From assembly GCA_963777625.1 (NCBI GenBank), contig CAVZRO010000037.1, forward strand, positions 1-64,000: a DNA stretch of 64,000 nucleotides, read 5' to 3'. The notes below the pieces were generated by a model, which ran no database searches, was not told the DNA's origin, and was given only the letters and a program-made list of their open reading frames with translations. Source of the stretch: DATDIC01 sp963777625. GTDB taxonomy: Bacteria > Pseudomonadota > Alphaproteobacteria > Acetobacterales > Acetobacteraceae. Within the stretch, counting starts at the first letter, position 1. Every line of letters starts with the position of its first letter. The translations under genes and the position numbers were made by a program. Shown in pieces: positions 24,234 through 32,673 of the stretch.

Positions 24234-25628
24234 TCAGCCGATCGGAGGATGGCGCTTGTGCCATTCGGTCGCCCTCTCATACGCCGCCGCGACACGCAGC
24301 ACCGTCGCGTCGTCGAAATAGCGGCCGACAATCTGCACCGACAGCGGCAGCCCGTCGCCCGACAGCCCCGCCATCATGGCCAATGCCGGGTGTCCGGTCA
24401 CATTGAACGGCGTGCGAGCCTGGCGTGGATAGGTGCGGGCGGCCGCCTCGGCATCGTCGATACGGCAAGCGGGGTCCATCGAACTGGCACACAGCAGCAC
24501 GTCGACGTCGCGGAACGCGTCCTCCACCGCCGCTATCATCTGCCCGCGCCGGCGTTGTGCGCCCACGTAATCCCCGGCGGAGATGAAGGCACCCGGCATC
24601 AGGCGCCGGCGCGCCAGCTTGCCGTAATCGCCGGGCCGGGTGCGCAGCCACGGAGCATGGATGGACCATGCCTCGCCCGCCATGATCACCCGGTTCACCC
24701 CGGCGAATTCGTTCAACGTCGGCAGTTGGATGCTGCGGATTTCCGCGCCTTCCGACTGCAGCACCCGTGCCGCATCTTCGATCGCCGCGGTCACTTCCGG
24801 ATCCGCCGGCATGTCCGTTTCGTGGAAGTGACGCACGAAACCAACGCGCAGGTCACGCACCCCGCGTCCCAGGTCGCGCGTGAAGTCCCGTGCCGTCGCG
24901 CGGGCGCTCCCCGGGTCGGCGGCATCGTGCCCGGCAATCGCGTCCAGCAGCAGTGCGCAATCCTCCACCGTGCGGGTCAGCGGCCCGACATGATCCAGCG
25001 TGTAGGCCAGCGGGAACACACCGCGCCGCGATACCAGCCCATAGGTCGGTTTCAGGCCGACGATGCCGCAACAACTTGCCGGGTTGCGCACCGATCCGCC
25101 GGTATCGGAACCCAGCGCCAAAGGGAACAACCCGGCGGCGACGCCGGCGCCGGACCCGGACGAGGAGCCGCCGGGATGATGCGCCGTGTTCCAGGGGTTG
25201 CGCGCGGGCGGGAAGGGGAGATCGAAGCTGGCACCCCCAATGGCGAACTCGTGCGTCGCCAGCTTGCCCAGGATCACCGCGCCGGCACCGCGCAGCTTCG
25301 CGACGACCGTCGCGTCCGCCCGCGCCACGTTGTCGAGCAATATCTTCGAATGACACGTCGTCGGCAGGCCGGCTACGTCGATGATGTCTTTTATGCCGAC
25401 CGGCACACCATGCAGCTTTCCGCGCGGCCGCCCGGCGGCGATCTCGTGCTCGGCCGCGCGTGCGCTCTCCAGCGCCGCCTCGGCGTCCAGGCGGGTGAAC
25501 GCGTGCAATCCAGGTTGCAGCCGCTCGATGCGGGCCAGCAGCGCCTTCGTCACCTCCACCGGCGACAGCCGCCGCATCGCATAAGCCCGACCGAGCTCGC
25601 CCGCCGAGAACCAGTGCAGTTCGGTCAC
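24234..25628 (-). CDS. Amidase-signature amidase (AtzE-like)
   Basis: This 464-residue amidase-signature enzyme shows the Ser-cisSer-Lys triad: K80 in GVPVGIKDIIDVAG, the serines in HPGGSSSGSGAG near 155-157, and the nucleophile S179 in GSDTGGSVRNPA. It hydrolyses an amide bond of an unknown small substrate in the cytoplasm. Its start overlaps the preceding DUF4089/AtzG-like gene by 4 bp. That pairing resembles 1-carboxybiuret hydrolase AtzE-AtzG more than the GatCAB tRNA amidotransferase, because no gatB is nearby. Confidence 0.88.
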   Translation of the reverse strand: MTELHWFSAGELGRAYAMRRLSPVEVTKALLARIERLQPGLHAFTRLDAEAALESARAAEHEIAAGRPRGKLHGVPVGIKDIIDVAGLPTTCHSKILLDNVARADATVVAKLRGAGAVILGKLATHEFAIGGASFDLPFPPARNPWNTAHHPGGSSSGSGAGVAAGLFPLALGSDTGGSVRNPASCCGIVGLKPTYGLVSRRGVFPLAYTLDHVGPLTRTVEDCALLLDAIAGHDAADPGSARATARDFTRDLGRGVRDLRVGFVRHFHETDMPADPEVTAAIEDAARVLQSEGAEIRSIQLPTLNEFAGVNRVIMAGEAWSIHAPWLRTRPGDYGKLARRRLMPGAFISAGDYVGAQRRRGQMIAAVEDAFRDVDVLLCASSMDPACRIDDAEAAARTYPRQARTPFNVTGHPALAMMAGLSGDGLPLSVQIVGRYFDDATVLRVAAAYERATEWHKRHPPIG

Positions 25629-25807
25629 CGGCCTTCCCCCGCCCGCATCGGAGGCCAGGGTTCAACCGCCGGATCGGCCGGGTATTGGATGGCGGCGACA
25701 CTTCTCAGGGCCTGTTCCATGGCCGCGGCAACATCGTCGGGAAATTCCGCTAATGCCTTCTCCAGCCCCGCCGCCTTCGCCAGGCCGGCAACCAGCGTCT
25801 GATCCAT
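25625..25807 (-). CDS. AtzG-like (DUF4089) small subunit
   Basis: This 60-residue protein runs MDQTLVAGLAKAAGLEK to WPPMRAGEGR and contains the FPDDVAAAMEQALRSVAAI helix typical of DUF4089/AtzG, a structural relative of GatC. It should stabilise the adjacent amidase in a complex. The ATG at 25807 is chosen because the family homology begins there; the frame is open far upstream without support. It overlaps the amidase start as ATGA. Confidence 0.72.
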   Translation of the reverse strand: MDQTLVAGLAKAAGLEKALAEFPDDVAAAMEQALRSVAAIQYPADPAVEPWPPMRAGEGR

Positions 25808-25904
25808 CGCCCGGTGCTCCAACCAGTCACATGGTCCCCGAGATAGACGAAGTCCGGCGGAACTCCCAGCCTTGCGGCGCTGCGGCATTGTCGCGCACCA
25901 GCGG

Positions 25905-26010
25905 CCCTGGACGCACACCCATCCCCGTTCCCCGTCATTCCCGCTCCCCCCGTCATTCCCGCGAAAGGCGGGAATCCACCGACAGTGCGTGCAATCGCGC
26001 AGTGACGCGG
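25905..26010. repeat. Composite REP-like repeat, copy 5
   Basis: The leader GCCCTGGACGCACACCCATC is followed by CCCCGTTCCCCGTCATTCCC units, then the palindrome CGTCATTCCCGCGAAAGGCG with GGAATCC, then the tail ACCGACAGTGCGTGCAATCG. It is one of the best-preserved uninterrupted copies. Confidence 0.85.
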
Positions 26011-26424
26011 GCCGGCGGCTGCTGGCCGAATCCGGAATAGCCGGTCTGGAGTGTCCAACGGTGACAACCAGACGTTTGTGCTTCGAAGTTGCTGAAACAC
26101 CCCCGATGCCCTCGGCCTTGACGGGCCGAGAGATTGGTTCCATTCAGTATTTTCTGGGTAAGCTCCCCGGTCGTCGTCTTGGCATCGCCATTCTCAAGCA
26201 CGGCCTCGGTTCGGTTGGCAGATCACCAACTAGTTCATCATCGTCGGCCGGTGCCGCCGTCGTACTGTGGGCCCTTTGGCGCGCCGACAGTTGCAACTTG
26301 CGGCAGCGACCGTCTCGGGTTGACTGTCTGGTGCATGAACGCACAATGAGGACATCCGATCGAACTGCCCGTCGTGAACGGAAGCCCGCTTGAAGCGCTT
26401 GAACCCCTGCATGAGGCGGTGAAC
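26011..26424. other. Intergenic region without recognisable gene
   Basis: Several short frames exist on both strands, but none has a good ribosome site together with recognisable protein features. The only supported signal is GAGGCGGTGA just before the SDR start at 26425. Confidence 0.5.
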
Positions 26425-26866
26425 ATGAGCCGTTTAGCTAACAAAGTGGCAATAGTAACAGGCGCATCGAAAGGCATCGGGAGCGGGATTGCAGCGGCGT
26501 CGTCCGCCGCCGGTGCGCGCGTGGCGGTGAACTATTCCTCCGACCGGAATGGCGCCGAACGGGTCGTTCAGGCGATCCGCGACAGCGGGGGTGAGGCGAT
26601 TGCGGTCGCGGCCGATGTGTCCAAGGCGGCGGATGTCGCACGGCTTTTCCAAGAAGTGGATGCTGCCTTTGGAAGGCTCGACGTCCTCGTCAACAACGCC
26701 GGCGTGTTTCGCTTCAGTGCGGTCGCGGATATCACCGAGGAGAGTTTTCTACTTCCACTACAACATCAACGTGCTCGGGTCGATGCTCACGGTGCAGCAG
26801 GCGATCAAGCGGTTCGGCGCCGAGGGCAGCAGCATCCCGCACCTCTCGGTCGATGGACCACGACGA
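26425..26866 (+). pseudogene. Short-chain dehydrogenase, 5' fragment
   Basis: The start MSRLANKVAIVTGASKGIGS has the Rossmann TGxxxGxG motif, followed by LDVLVNNAGVFRFS (NNAG) of classical SDR enzymes. A one-base frameshift near 26745 moves the next stretch (YFHYNINVLGSMLTVQQAI) to another frame. The match stops near GSSIPHLSVDG, before the catalytic Y-x3-K, so the C-terminal half is missing. The fragment abuts a DUF2147 fragment, which implies a deletion fusing two genes. Confidence 0.75.
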
Positions 26867-27204
26867 ACGGTGGCGGGGTGATCGAGATCGGGTGGTGCGG
26901 CGCGACCCTGTGTGGCCGGATAGTCGGTATCGCGAGGCTGCCAAGTGAGCCGATCCCTACCGATTACCAGGGCCATTCGCAATGTGGCCTGACCATCATC
27001 ACTGATGAAAGCCCGACTCAGGATGGTAGCTGGTTGGGCCACGTCACCGATCCGCGCAGCGGGAGGAAGTATCAGGCGAAACTCTGGGTGGACGATGTCG
27101 GTCGCCTTAACGTGCGCGGCTTCGTTGCGGTGCTTCTACTGGGTGAAACACAGACCTGGAATCGTTTTGCTGGTCGCTTGACCGCCGACTGCCGGGTGGT
27201 TTGA
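26867..27204 (+). pseudogene. DUF2147-domain 3' fragment
   Basis: The segment GGGVIEIGWCGATLCGRIVG to GETQTWNRFAG matches the small exported DUF2147 domain, including the NRF-like ending and the SWLGHVTDPRSGRKYQAKLW core. The expected signal peptide and first strand are absent, because an SDR fragment replaces them in the same reading frame. No start or ribosome site belongs to it, so it is probably not a functional gene. Confidence 0.65.
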
Positions 27205-27262
27205 CAAAACCAGTTATCGGTGAAACTCACGGGGTCAGGCGCCGGAAGTGTCGCGAGCGCGC

Positions 27263-27288
27263 GGGACCGGATCGCGCGATCCGGTCCC
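27263..27288. terminator. Strong hairpin between convergent genes
   Basis: GGGACCGGATC-GCGC-GATCCGGTCCC is a perfect 11-bp stem with a 4-nt loop. It lies between the plus-strand DUF2147 remnant and the minus-strand SRPBCC gene. It has no T-run, so termination is plausible but not certain. Confidence 0.5.
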
Positions 27289-27315
27289 GGCGGCATCTGC
27301 ATCACGCCTGATGCG

Positions 27316-27759
27316 CTATTGATTGATCTCAGGTTCGACGAGCTGTGCCAGGTTTCGCAGCGAGTCTTGCCAACCGAGATAGCAGGCCTCGGGTGGAATG
27401 GCGTCCGGCACGCCTGCCTGCACGATATCCAGCTCGGTGCCGACCGATACTTTCTTCAACGCCACCGTCACCTGCATCTCGCCGGGCAGGTTGGGATCGT
27501 CGAATTTGTCCGTGTAGCGCACGCGTTCGCCCGCAACGAGCTCTACATATTTGCCGCCGAACATGTGGCTTTTGCCCGTGGTGAAGTTCCGGAACGACAT
27601 TTTGAACGTGCCGCCGACCTTCGCTTCCAGATGATGCACGGTGCAGGCAAAGCCGTTGGGCGGCAGCCATTTCGCCAGCGCGTCCGCCTCAAGGAACGCG
27701 CGATAGACTTTCTCCGGGCTGGTTGCCAGCACGCGGTGCAAGCGCACGGTGTTGGGCAT
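27316..27759 (-). CDS. SRPBCC (AHSA1-like) domain protein
   Basis: This 147-residue START-like domain protein has a typical N-terminus (VRLHRVLATSPEKVYRAFLEADALAKWLPP), GGTFKMSFRNFTTGKSH and the C-terminal helix GWQDSLRNLAQLVEP. Family members bind hydrophobic ligands or act in stress responses; the ligand is unknown. It follows the YCII-like gene on the same strand after 45 bp (once that gene's frameshift is corrected), a pairing often seen with polyketide-cyclase-like and YCII genes. Confidence 0.88.
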   Translation of the reverse strand: MPNTVRLHRVLATSPEKVYRAFLEADALAKWLPPNGFACTVHHLEAKVGGTFKMSFRNFTTGKSHMFGGKYVELVAGERVRYTDKFDDPNLPGEMQVTVALKKVSVGTELDIVQAGVPDAIPPEACYLGWQDSLRNLAQLVEPEINQ

Positions 27760-27804
27760 GCTCGTTTATCCTCATGAAATTGACGGAACCGACGTTGTCG
27801 CCGA

Positions 27805-28171
27805 TCAGGTGCCTGGTATCGGCAGAACCGGCATGATCTCCACGGACTTCGCCAGGAAAGATCGTGAAATGCGGATGCTTCTCGAACAGCCTGGCAGCCG
27901 CCTCATGCGAGTCCGCCCGCACCACCATGAACGCGCCCATCTCGTTGCTCACGTCCTCGATGCCGCGTCCGGTGATCTTCTTCGTCTTGCCGAGCGGCCC
28001 GCCCATGACGGACACCGCCGCGCGGTGCTTCTCGACCCAGGCTTTCCAGGCGGCCATGCCCTCCTGTTCCTTGGCGCGCCGTTCGGCTTCGGGAAGCGCC
28101 ATCCACGCCTTCATGCGCGGGCTGGTTTTGCTGCCGAGAAACACGGCGAGGTAGGTATCGTTCGTGGCCAT
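27805..28171 (-). pseudogene. YCII-related protein with C-terminal frameshift
   Basis: The protein begins MATNDTYLAVFLGSKTSPRM and includes MGGPLGKTKKITGRGIEDVSNEMGAFMVVRADS and FEKHPHFTIFPG, as in YCII/DGPF small proteins. As written the frame then runs on to 27689 with non-homologous sequence that overlaps the next gene. One base fewer near 27852 would give SVEIMPVLPIPGT and a stop at 27805, the normal family ending. Either an error or a recent frameshift is the likely cause. The biochemical role is unknown. Confidence 0.75.
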
Positions 28172-28224
28172 GCGGTTTCCTTTCCTCTACGGATTGCAAA
28201 ATGGCGATGCCGGCGATCGCCGCT

Positions 28225-28460
28225 CTGGTTATTCCAATCCGTCGCCGGTACCGAAGCGTGCTCGTGCCGGATGCGCCAGGCGCCGTAGCACATTTGCAGC
28301 TCTTCAACGTCGAAGGCTTGCCCGGGTTGGTGATAGGCGAAGAAGAGATCCGAGGTCTCCTTATATTCAGCCAGGCCGCGCGACTGTAGCGGCGGCCGGC
28401 ACGTCGAACACGAGGATGTCGTCATCGTGATGTGCCAATATGGCCGGCAGGTCATGCCGC
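28225..28460 (-). pseudogene. SnoaL/NTF2-like protein remnant
   Basis: The pieces DLPAILAHHDDDILVFDVP, then (one frame on) PPLQSRGLAEYKETSDLFFAY and FDVEELQM, then GAWRIRHEHASVPATD read in order like an NTF2-like DUF4440/SnoaL protein. Both the N-terminus and about 35 central residues are missing and there is at least one frameshift, so this is a decayed gene. It sits between the YCII-like gene and a REP-like repeat. Confidence 0.5.
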
Positions 28461-28625
28461 CATTCCCGTTCGCCGTCATCCCCGTCCCCGTCATTCCTGT
28501 CCCCCCCGTCATTCCGCGAAAGCGGGAATCCAACGCCTGCCCGTGCAACCGCGACCTCGGCGTGGATGCCCGCCTGCGCGAATGTGACCAGGAAGAGCCA
28601 CTCTCTCGAACGGCCGAAGCCCGCC
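28460..28625. repeat. Composite REP-like repeat, copy 6
   Basis: TCATCCCCGTCCCCGTCAT units are followed by CGTCATTCCGCGAAAGCGGG with AATCC and a long tail: GCCCGTGCAACCGCGACC, GGCGTGGATGCCCGCCTG, then GACCAGGAAGAGCCAC and CTCTCGAACGGC. This copy shows that the conserved unit extends about 100 bp beyond the palindrome. Confidence 0.8.
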
Positions 28626-28847
28626 CATGCGGACCGACCGCGCGGCCAGCCATCCCCCGGCGACGTGCCGCGGTCAGTTACCCCCACCAGTCTTGTCATC
28701 CTCGCCGGAAATGCATACTGACCGGTGGCCAGTCCGTCATTATGACAGCGAAGCGACCTCCTGCCCGCGCCAGCTACGCTGATCGCTTGGTCTCGCTGCG
28801 GCGGCCAGCGAACGATCGCCCACGAGTTCCGCAACCGGAGAAAGCAG

Positions 28848-30911
28848 ATGCACAGCAAACTTGCAGCCCGCCGGCTCGGCACGGCGCTGATCATGGGGGC
28901 GCTTGGGTTTGCTGGCGCGCCGGCCTCCGCCGCCGTTCATCTTGACGGGCAGGTCCAGGCGGGCGGTGGCCCGGTCGCCCAATCCACCGTTACCCTGTGG
29001 GCCGCGAGCGTGAACCAGCCGACGCAACTCGGACAGGCGAGTACCGGCGACGACGGCCACTTCGTGATCTCGGTGGATCAGCCGGTGGGTCGGGATACCT
29101 CGATGTACCTCGTCGCCACGGGGGGTAAACCCGCAGTCGGCAAGGCGACGACCAGCAATCCGGCAATCGCGCTGATGACAGTGTTGGGTCGCACGCTCCC
29201 GCCCACGGTTACGATCAACGAGATGACGACGGTGGCATCGGTCTGGACCCACGCGCAGTTCCTCGATGGCACGGCGATCAAAGGCCATGCGCTTGGCCTG
29301 CGCATCGCGGCGGGCAACGTGCCCAACTTCATCGATCTCACCACCGGCGGCTATGGCACCGCCATTCAGGCGCCATTCAACAGCACGCAAACACCGACCA
29401 TGGCGAATTTCGCCACGTTATCGACGCTGCTGGCGGGCTGCACGACGCAGGTCACGCCCGATGCCTGCGACAAGCTGTTTGCCGCGACGACGCCGCCGAC
29501 GGGCGAGGCTCCCACGAACACGCTGGCTGCCGCCGAAGCGGTGGCTCGCAATGCCGCGTTCAAACCAGACAGATTGTTCGCGTTGCTGGATGCGTTCTAT
29601 CCGGTTCCCAAGGGAAAGTTGCTGCGTGCAACCCCCTATTTGCCCTACCTGAGCTACGCCCCGAGTGCCTGGGTGCTGCCGCTCAAGTTCACCGGAGGTG
29701 GCCTTAACGGACCGGGCAAGATCATGTTCGACGCCGAGGGCAACGCCTGGACCGGGGATAATTTCATCGTCGGGTCCCAGGCTACGGACGGATTGTGGGA
29801 CGGCAACCTGTCCAAGATCGCGCCGAGCGGTCAGCCTCTTTCGCCTATGACCACCGGTTTCACCGGGGGTGGCATTGCTGGGCCCGGTTTCGGAACCGCG
29901 GTCGCGGCGGACGGCAAGGTCTGGGTCGACAGCACCGCGGGAAAGACGATTTCAGTGTTCGACAACGACGGGAAGCCGCTGTCGCCCCCTCAGGGGTATA
30001 ACTTCAACGGCAAGCTCGGCGTTATGCAGGGCATCATCGTCGTGCCCAACGGCGATGTCTGGGCGCTCGATTTCGGCGACGACAAAGTCGTCTATCTTCC
30101 ACAAGGCGATCCCAGCAAAGCCAAATTCTTCTGCCAGGCGCCGGCCGGCACGCCGAACAAGGACGGCCCGTGCAAACTGAGCGGACCGTTCCATCTAGCG
30201 ATCGACCAACAGGACCGGATATGGATTACCAACGCGATCGGCGACACCGTCACGCGCTTTCCGGCGAGCGATCCCAGCAAAGTCGAGACGTTCAAGGCGG
30301 GCGCCAGCGGCAAGGGCATGGCAATCGACAGCAAGGGCAACGCCTGGATCACCAACACCCTTGGCAGCGGATTGCCACTCGACGTGAAGTTGCACCTCCT
30401 AGAATTGAAACTGACCGGCAACCTGGGAGAGATCGATCGCGTGGTTGTCAATTGGGCAATGGCGCATCCTGGGGTGGGCAATGTCACGGCGCTGCGGCCG
30501 GATGGCAGTGAAGCGCCCGGTTCGCCGTTCGATGGCGGCGGCAGCACCTGGGGCGCATGGGGCGTCGCCATTGACGGCAACGATCAGGTCTGGATTTCCG
30601 ACTTCGTCGGCCGCTCCATTACCCAGTTGTGCGGCGCGCGCACCGACACCTGTCCGCCCGGCATGAAGATGGGCGATCCCATATCCCCGAAGGGCGGATA
30701 TGTCGGTGGCGATATGCAGATGCTGACCGATATTGCCATCGATCCGGCCGGCGATGTCTGGGTGGCAAGCAACTGGCAGGACGGTGACCGGTGCTTCGGC
30801 AAGCCGCCGGAGGCAACGTCAACCCGTTGCGGTGGCAACGGATTGACCGTCTTCTATGGCATGGCGAAGCCGGTCCGCGTTCCACTCATCGGCCCTCCGC
30901 ACGCGCCATAG
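28848..30911 (+). CDS. Secreted NHL/Vgb-like beta-propeller protein
   Basis: This 687-residue exported protein has a signal peptide (MHSKLAARRLGTALIMGALGFAGAPASAA). Residues ~30-110 look like an Ig/carboxypeptidase-regulatory-type domain (LDGQVQAGGGPVAQSTVTLW). From about residue 280 there are six or so NHL/Vgb-type blades with repeated D-x-x-G-N-x-W motifs (DAEGNAWTGDN, AADGKVWVDS, VPNGDVWALDFG, DQQDRIWITNA, DSKGNAWITNT, DPAGDVWVASNW). Ligand or enzymatic activity is unknown. A GGAGAAAG ribosome site precedes the ATG. It appears monocistronic between two composite repeats. Confidence 0.82.
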   Translation: MHSKLAARRLGTALIMGALGFAGAPASAAVHLDGQVQAGGGPVAQSTVTLWAASVNQPTQLGQASTGDDGHFVISVDQPVGRDTSMYLVATGGKPAVGKATTSNPAIALMTVLGRTLPPTVTINEMTTVASVWTHAQFLDGTAIKGHALGLRIAAGNVPNFIDLTTGGYGTAIQAPFNSTQTPTMANFATLSTLLAGCTTQVTPDACDKLFAATTPPTGEAPTNTLAAAEAVARNAAFKPDRLFALLDAFYPVPKGKLLRATPYLPYLSYAPSAWVLPLKFTGGGLNGPGKIMFDAEGNAWTGDNFIVGSQATDGLWDGNLSKIAPSGQPLSPMTTGFTGGGIAGPGFGTAVAADGKVWVDSTAGKTISVFDNDGKPLSPPQGYNFNGKLGVMQGIIVVPNGDVWALDFGDDKVVYLPQGDPSKAKFFCQAPAGTPNKDGPCKLSGPFHLAIDQQDRIWITNAIGDTVTRFPASDPSKVETFKAGASGKGMAIDSKGNAWITNTLGSGLPLDVKLHLLELKLTGNLGEIDRVVVNWAMAHPGVGNVTALRPDGSEAPGSPFDGGGSTWGAWGVAIDGNDQVWISDFVGRSITQLCGARTDTCPPGMKMGDPISPKGGYVGGDMQMLTDIAIDPAGDVWVASNWQDGDRCFGKPPEATSTRCGGNGLTVFYGMAKPVRVPLIGPPHAP

Positions 30912-30934
30912 AACAAGCCGCCGCGCAGGGTTAG

Positions 30935-31070
30935 CGCTCCCCCTCATCCCCATTCCCCGTCATCCCCGCCCCCTTCCGTCATTTCCGCGAAAGCGCGAAT
31001 CCACCGACAGTCCGTGCAATCGCCACCACATCATGCCCGCCTGCGTGAGCACGACGAGGCGGCAAGGCCT
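30935..31070. repeat. Composite REP-like repeat, copy 7
   Basis: CTCATCCCCATTCCCCGTCA units, CGTCATTTCCGCGAAAGCGC with GAATCC, and a tail ACCGACAGTCCGTGCAATCG followed by ATGCCCGCCTGCGTGAGCAC. The IS701 element begins 10 bp after the recognisable tail. Confidence 0.8.
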
Positions 31071-31079
31071 GGCAGCATT

Positions 31080-32628
31080 TAGTCCTACTGCGTCACTCAT
31101 TCCGCACGACGGCCTTCTGACGCATCTGTCCGCAACAGGGACATCGCGGCAGTGCGTGGCCAAAGCTCGCGCGAGGCGGATACGCAACGTGGCGATTGAG
31201 TGCGGCATGTGGCGTTGCGAACGCAGCGGGAGATCCTCTGGGTCGATAACCGGCGGGAAGGCAAGATTGCGCGCCTCGCCAAGTGCGGGAATGTCCTGAG
31301 GGGGGAATCGTCTCCTTCTCGGAGATCAGGAAACCGTAGGCTGCAATGCAGAGCGTTGCGTGATGGTGAAAGCCGCGCCAGCCGCGGCCTTCATAGTGAC
31401 CGAGACCGACCTCCTGCTTGAGTTCGAGGTAGTCGCGCTCAATTCGCCAGCGCATCTTGGCCTGATCGACCATGCGCTCGAGCGAGATGTCGGCCGCCAG
31501 CGTGCAGAGCCAGTAGTGATCCGGTTCGGCCTCGCCCTCCGGCCACTCGATCAGCAGCCACTCCTCTGGCGCCGGTTCATTCCGCCTGGCGTCGTCATGC
31601 GCCGGACGCACCCGCCATCGGGCGAACCGCGAGCTCAGCGGCGTGTTGCTGCCGTCCCGCCATTTGATCTGTTGCCAGGCAGCGGCGTCGAGCTCCAGAG
31701 CCAGCGTCTTGGCCGACACGGGACGATGCGTCGCGTCACGGCGCAGCCGCTTGCCGGGCCGGCCGCGGCCTGAGTGGGACGCCGGTGGCAACGCTGCCTC
31801 GCCGGGCCGCCACACCATCGTGGCGGGCAGGATGCCGGCCACGTAGGTCAGCCCAAGTTCGCTGATCCCAGCACGCAATTTGCTGTCATTGCCATAGGCC
31901 GGGTCCATCAGCACCACGCCTGGCGGCACACCATCCGCCAGCGCCTCGCGCAGCTGCTGCAACGCGATCTCCGGCTTGGTCTGGAAACCAACGTCGTCCG
32001 GCACGCCGGCGATCTTTCGGCGGGCCGCATCGTCGGCCCACTCCTTCGGTAGATACAGCCGGTAGGCAACCGGCAAGCTTCCCTGATGGGTCGCCACTGA
32101 CAAACTCACTGCCACCTGGCAGTTGTCCCGCTTGCCCAACTGACCGCAATACTGCCGCGCCACCCCGACCGAATGGCTGCCCTTCTTGGGGAACCCGGTG
32201 TCGTCGATGATCCACGCTTGGACCGGTTCGTCCCGCGTGATGGATGGCAGCACACAGTCGCGCACACGGCGCAGCATCGCCCGATCCGACCACGGCGCCT
32301 GCGCCACAAAGTGCAGCAGCGATTGGTGCTGCGCCGCGGTGCGCTCCGGCGCGGTCACCGCCGCCAGCGGCTCGACACTCTTGCGACCCTCCGCCGACAG
32401 CAGTCCGATACAGTAGTCCGCGAATGGCCTGACCCGGTCGGCATGGCCGAGCACCGATGCCAAACTTGCTGTGTAATCCTCGAACCGCGCTTGCGTGCCG
32501 GTTGCATCGTCGAGACCCATCCCACCCTCCCTGGACGGCTTAAATCTCCACCTCTAACCAATCACTCTCGCGTCGCACCAAGCGGAAAATGCCAGATCAC
32601 ATCGCAGTTTTGCAACTCAGTAGGATTA
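31080..32628 (-). mobile_element. IS701-family insertion sequence
   Basis: The inverted ends are TAGTCCTACTGCGTCAC on the left (31080 on) and TAATCCTACTGAGTTGC read inward from 32628. The element is 1,549 bp with one transposase gene on the minus strand. It lies in or beside the tail of a composite repeat. No clear target duplication was recognised, and the outermost base or two of each end is uncertain. Confidence 0.8.
31093..32520 (-). CDS. IS701-family transposase
   Basis: This 475-residue DDE transposase has the family block AWIIDDTGFPKKGSHSVGVA (catalytic D) followed by RQYCGQLGKRDNCQVAVSLS, then LMDPAYGND (second D) and MRWRIERDYLELKQEVGLGHYEG with the catalytic glutamate. The C-terminus (CPCCGQMRQKAVVRNE) reaches almost to the element end, as in other members. 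Length and motifs are complete, so it is probably active. It should mobilise the surrounding element. Confidence 0.92.
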   Translation of the reverse strand: MGLDDATGTQARFEDYTASLASVLGHADRVRPFADYCIGLLSAEGRKSVEPLAAVTAPERTAAQHQSLLHFVAQAPWSDRAMLRRVRDCVLPSITRDEPVQAWIIDDTGFPKKGSHSVGVARQYCGQLGKRDNCQVAVSLSVATHQGSLPVAYRLYLPKEWADDAARRKIAGVPDDVGFQTKPEIALQQLREALADGVPPGVVLMDPAYGNDSKLRAGISELGLTYVAGILPATMVWRPGEAALPPASHSGRGRPGKRLRRDATHRPVSAKTLALELDAAAWQQIKWRDGSNTPLSSRFARWRVRPAHDDARRNEPAPEEWLLIEWPEGEAEPDHYWLCTLAADISLERMVDQAKMRWRIERDYLELKQEVGLGHYEGRGWRGFHHHATLCIAAYGFLISEKETIPPSGHSRTWRGAQSCLPAGYRPRGSPAAFATPHAALNRHVAYPPRASFGHALPRCPCCGQMRQKAVVRNE

Positions 32629-32644
32629 GGGGTCGTTCGGAAAC

Positions 32645-32673
32645 AACCGCGTCATCTCGTCATTCCCGCGAAA
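32645..32673. repeat. Composite repeat copy 8, left half
   Basis: CGTCATCTCGTCATTCCCGCGAAA ends at the IS1182 left border. The other half (GAAAGCGGGAATCC) follows the right border at 34194, so the palindrome is cut exactly in its loop. Confidence 0.85.
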
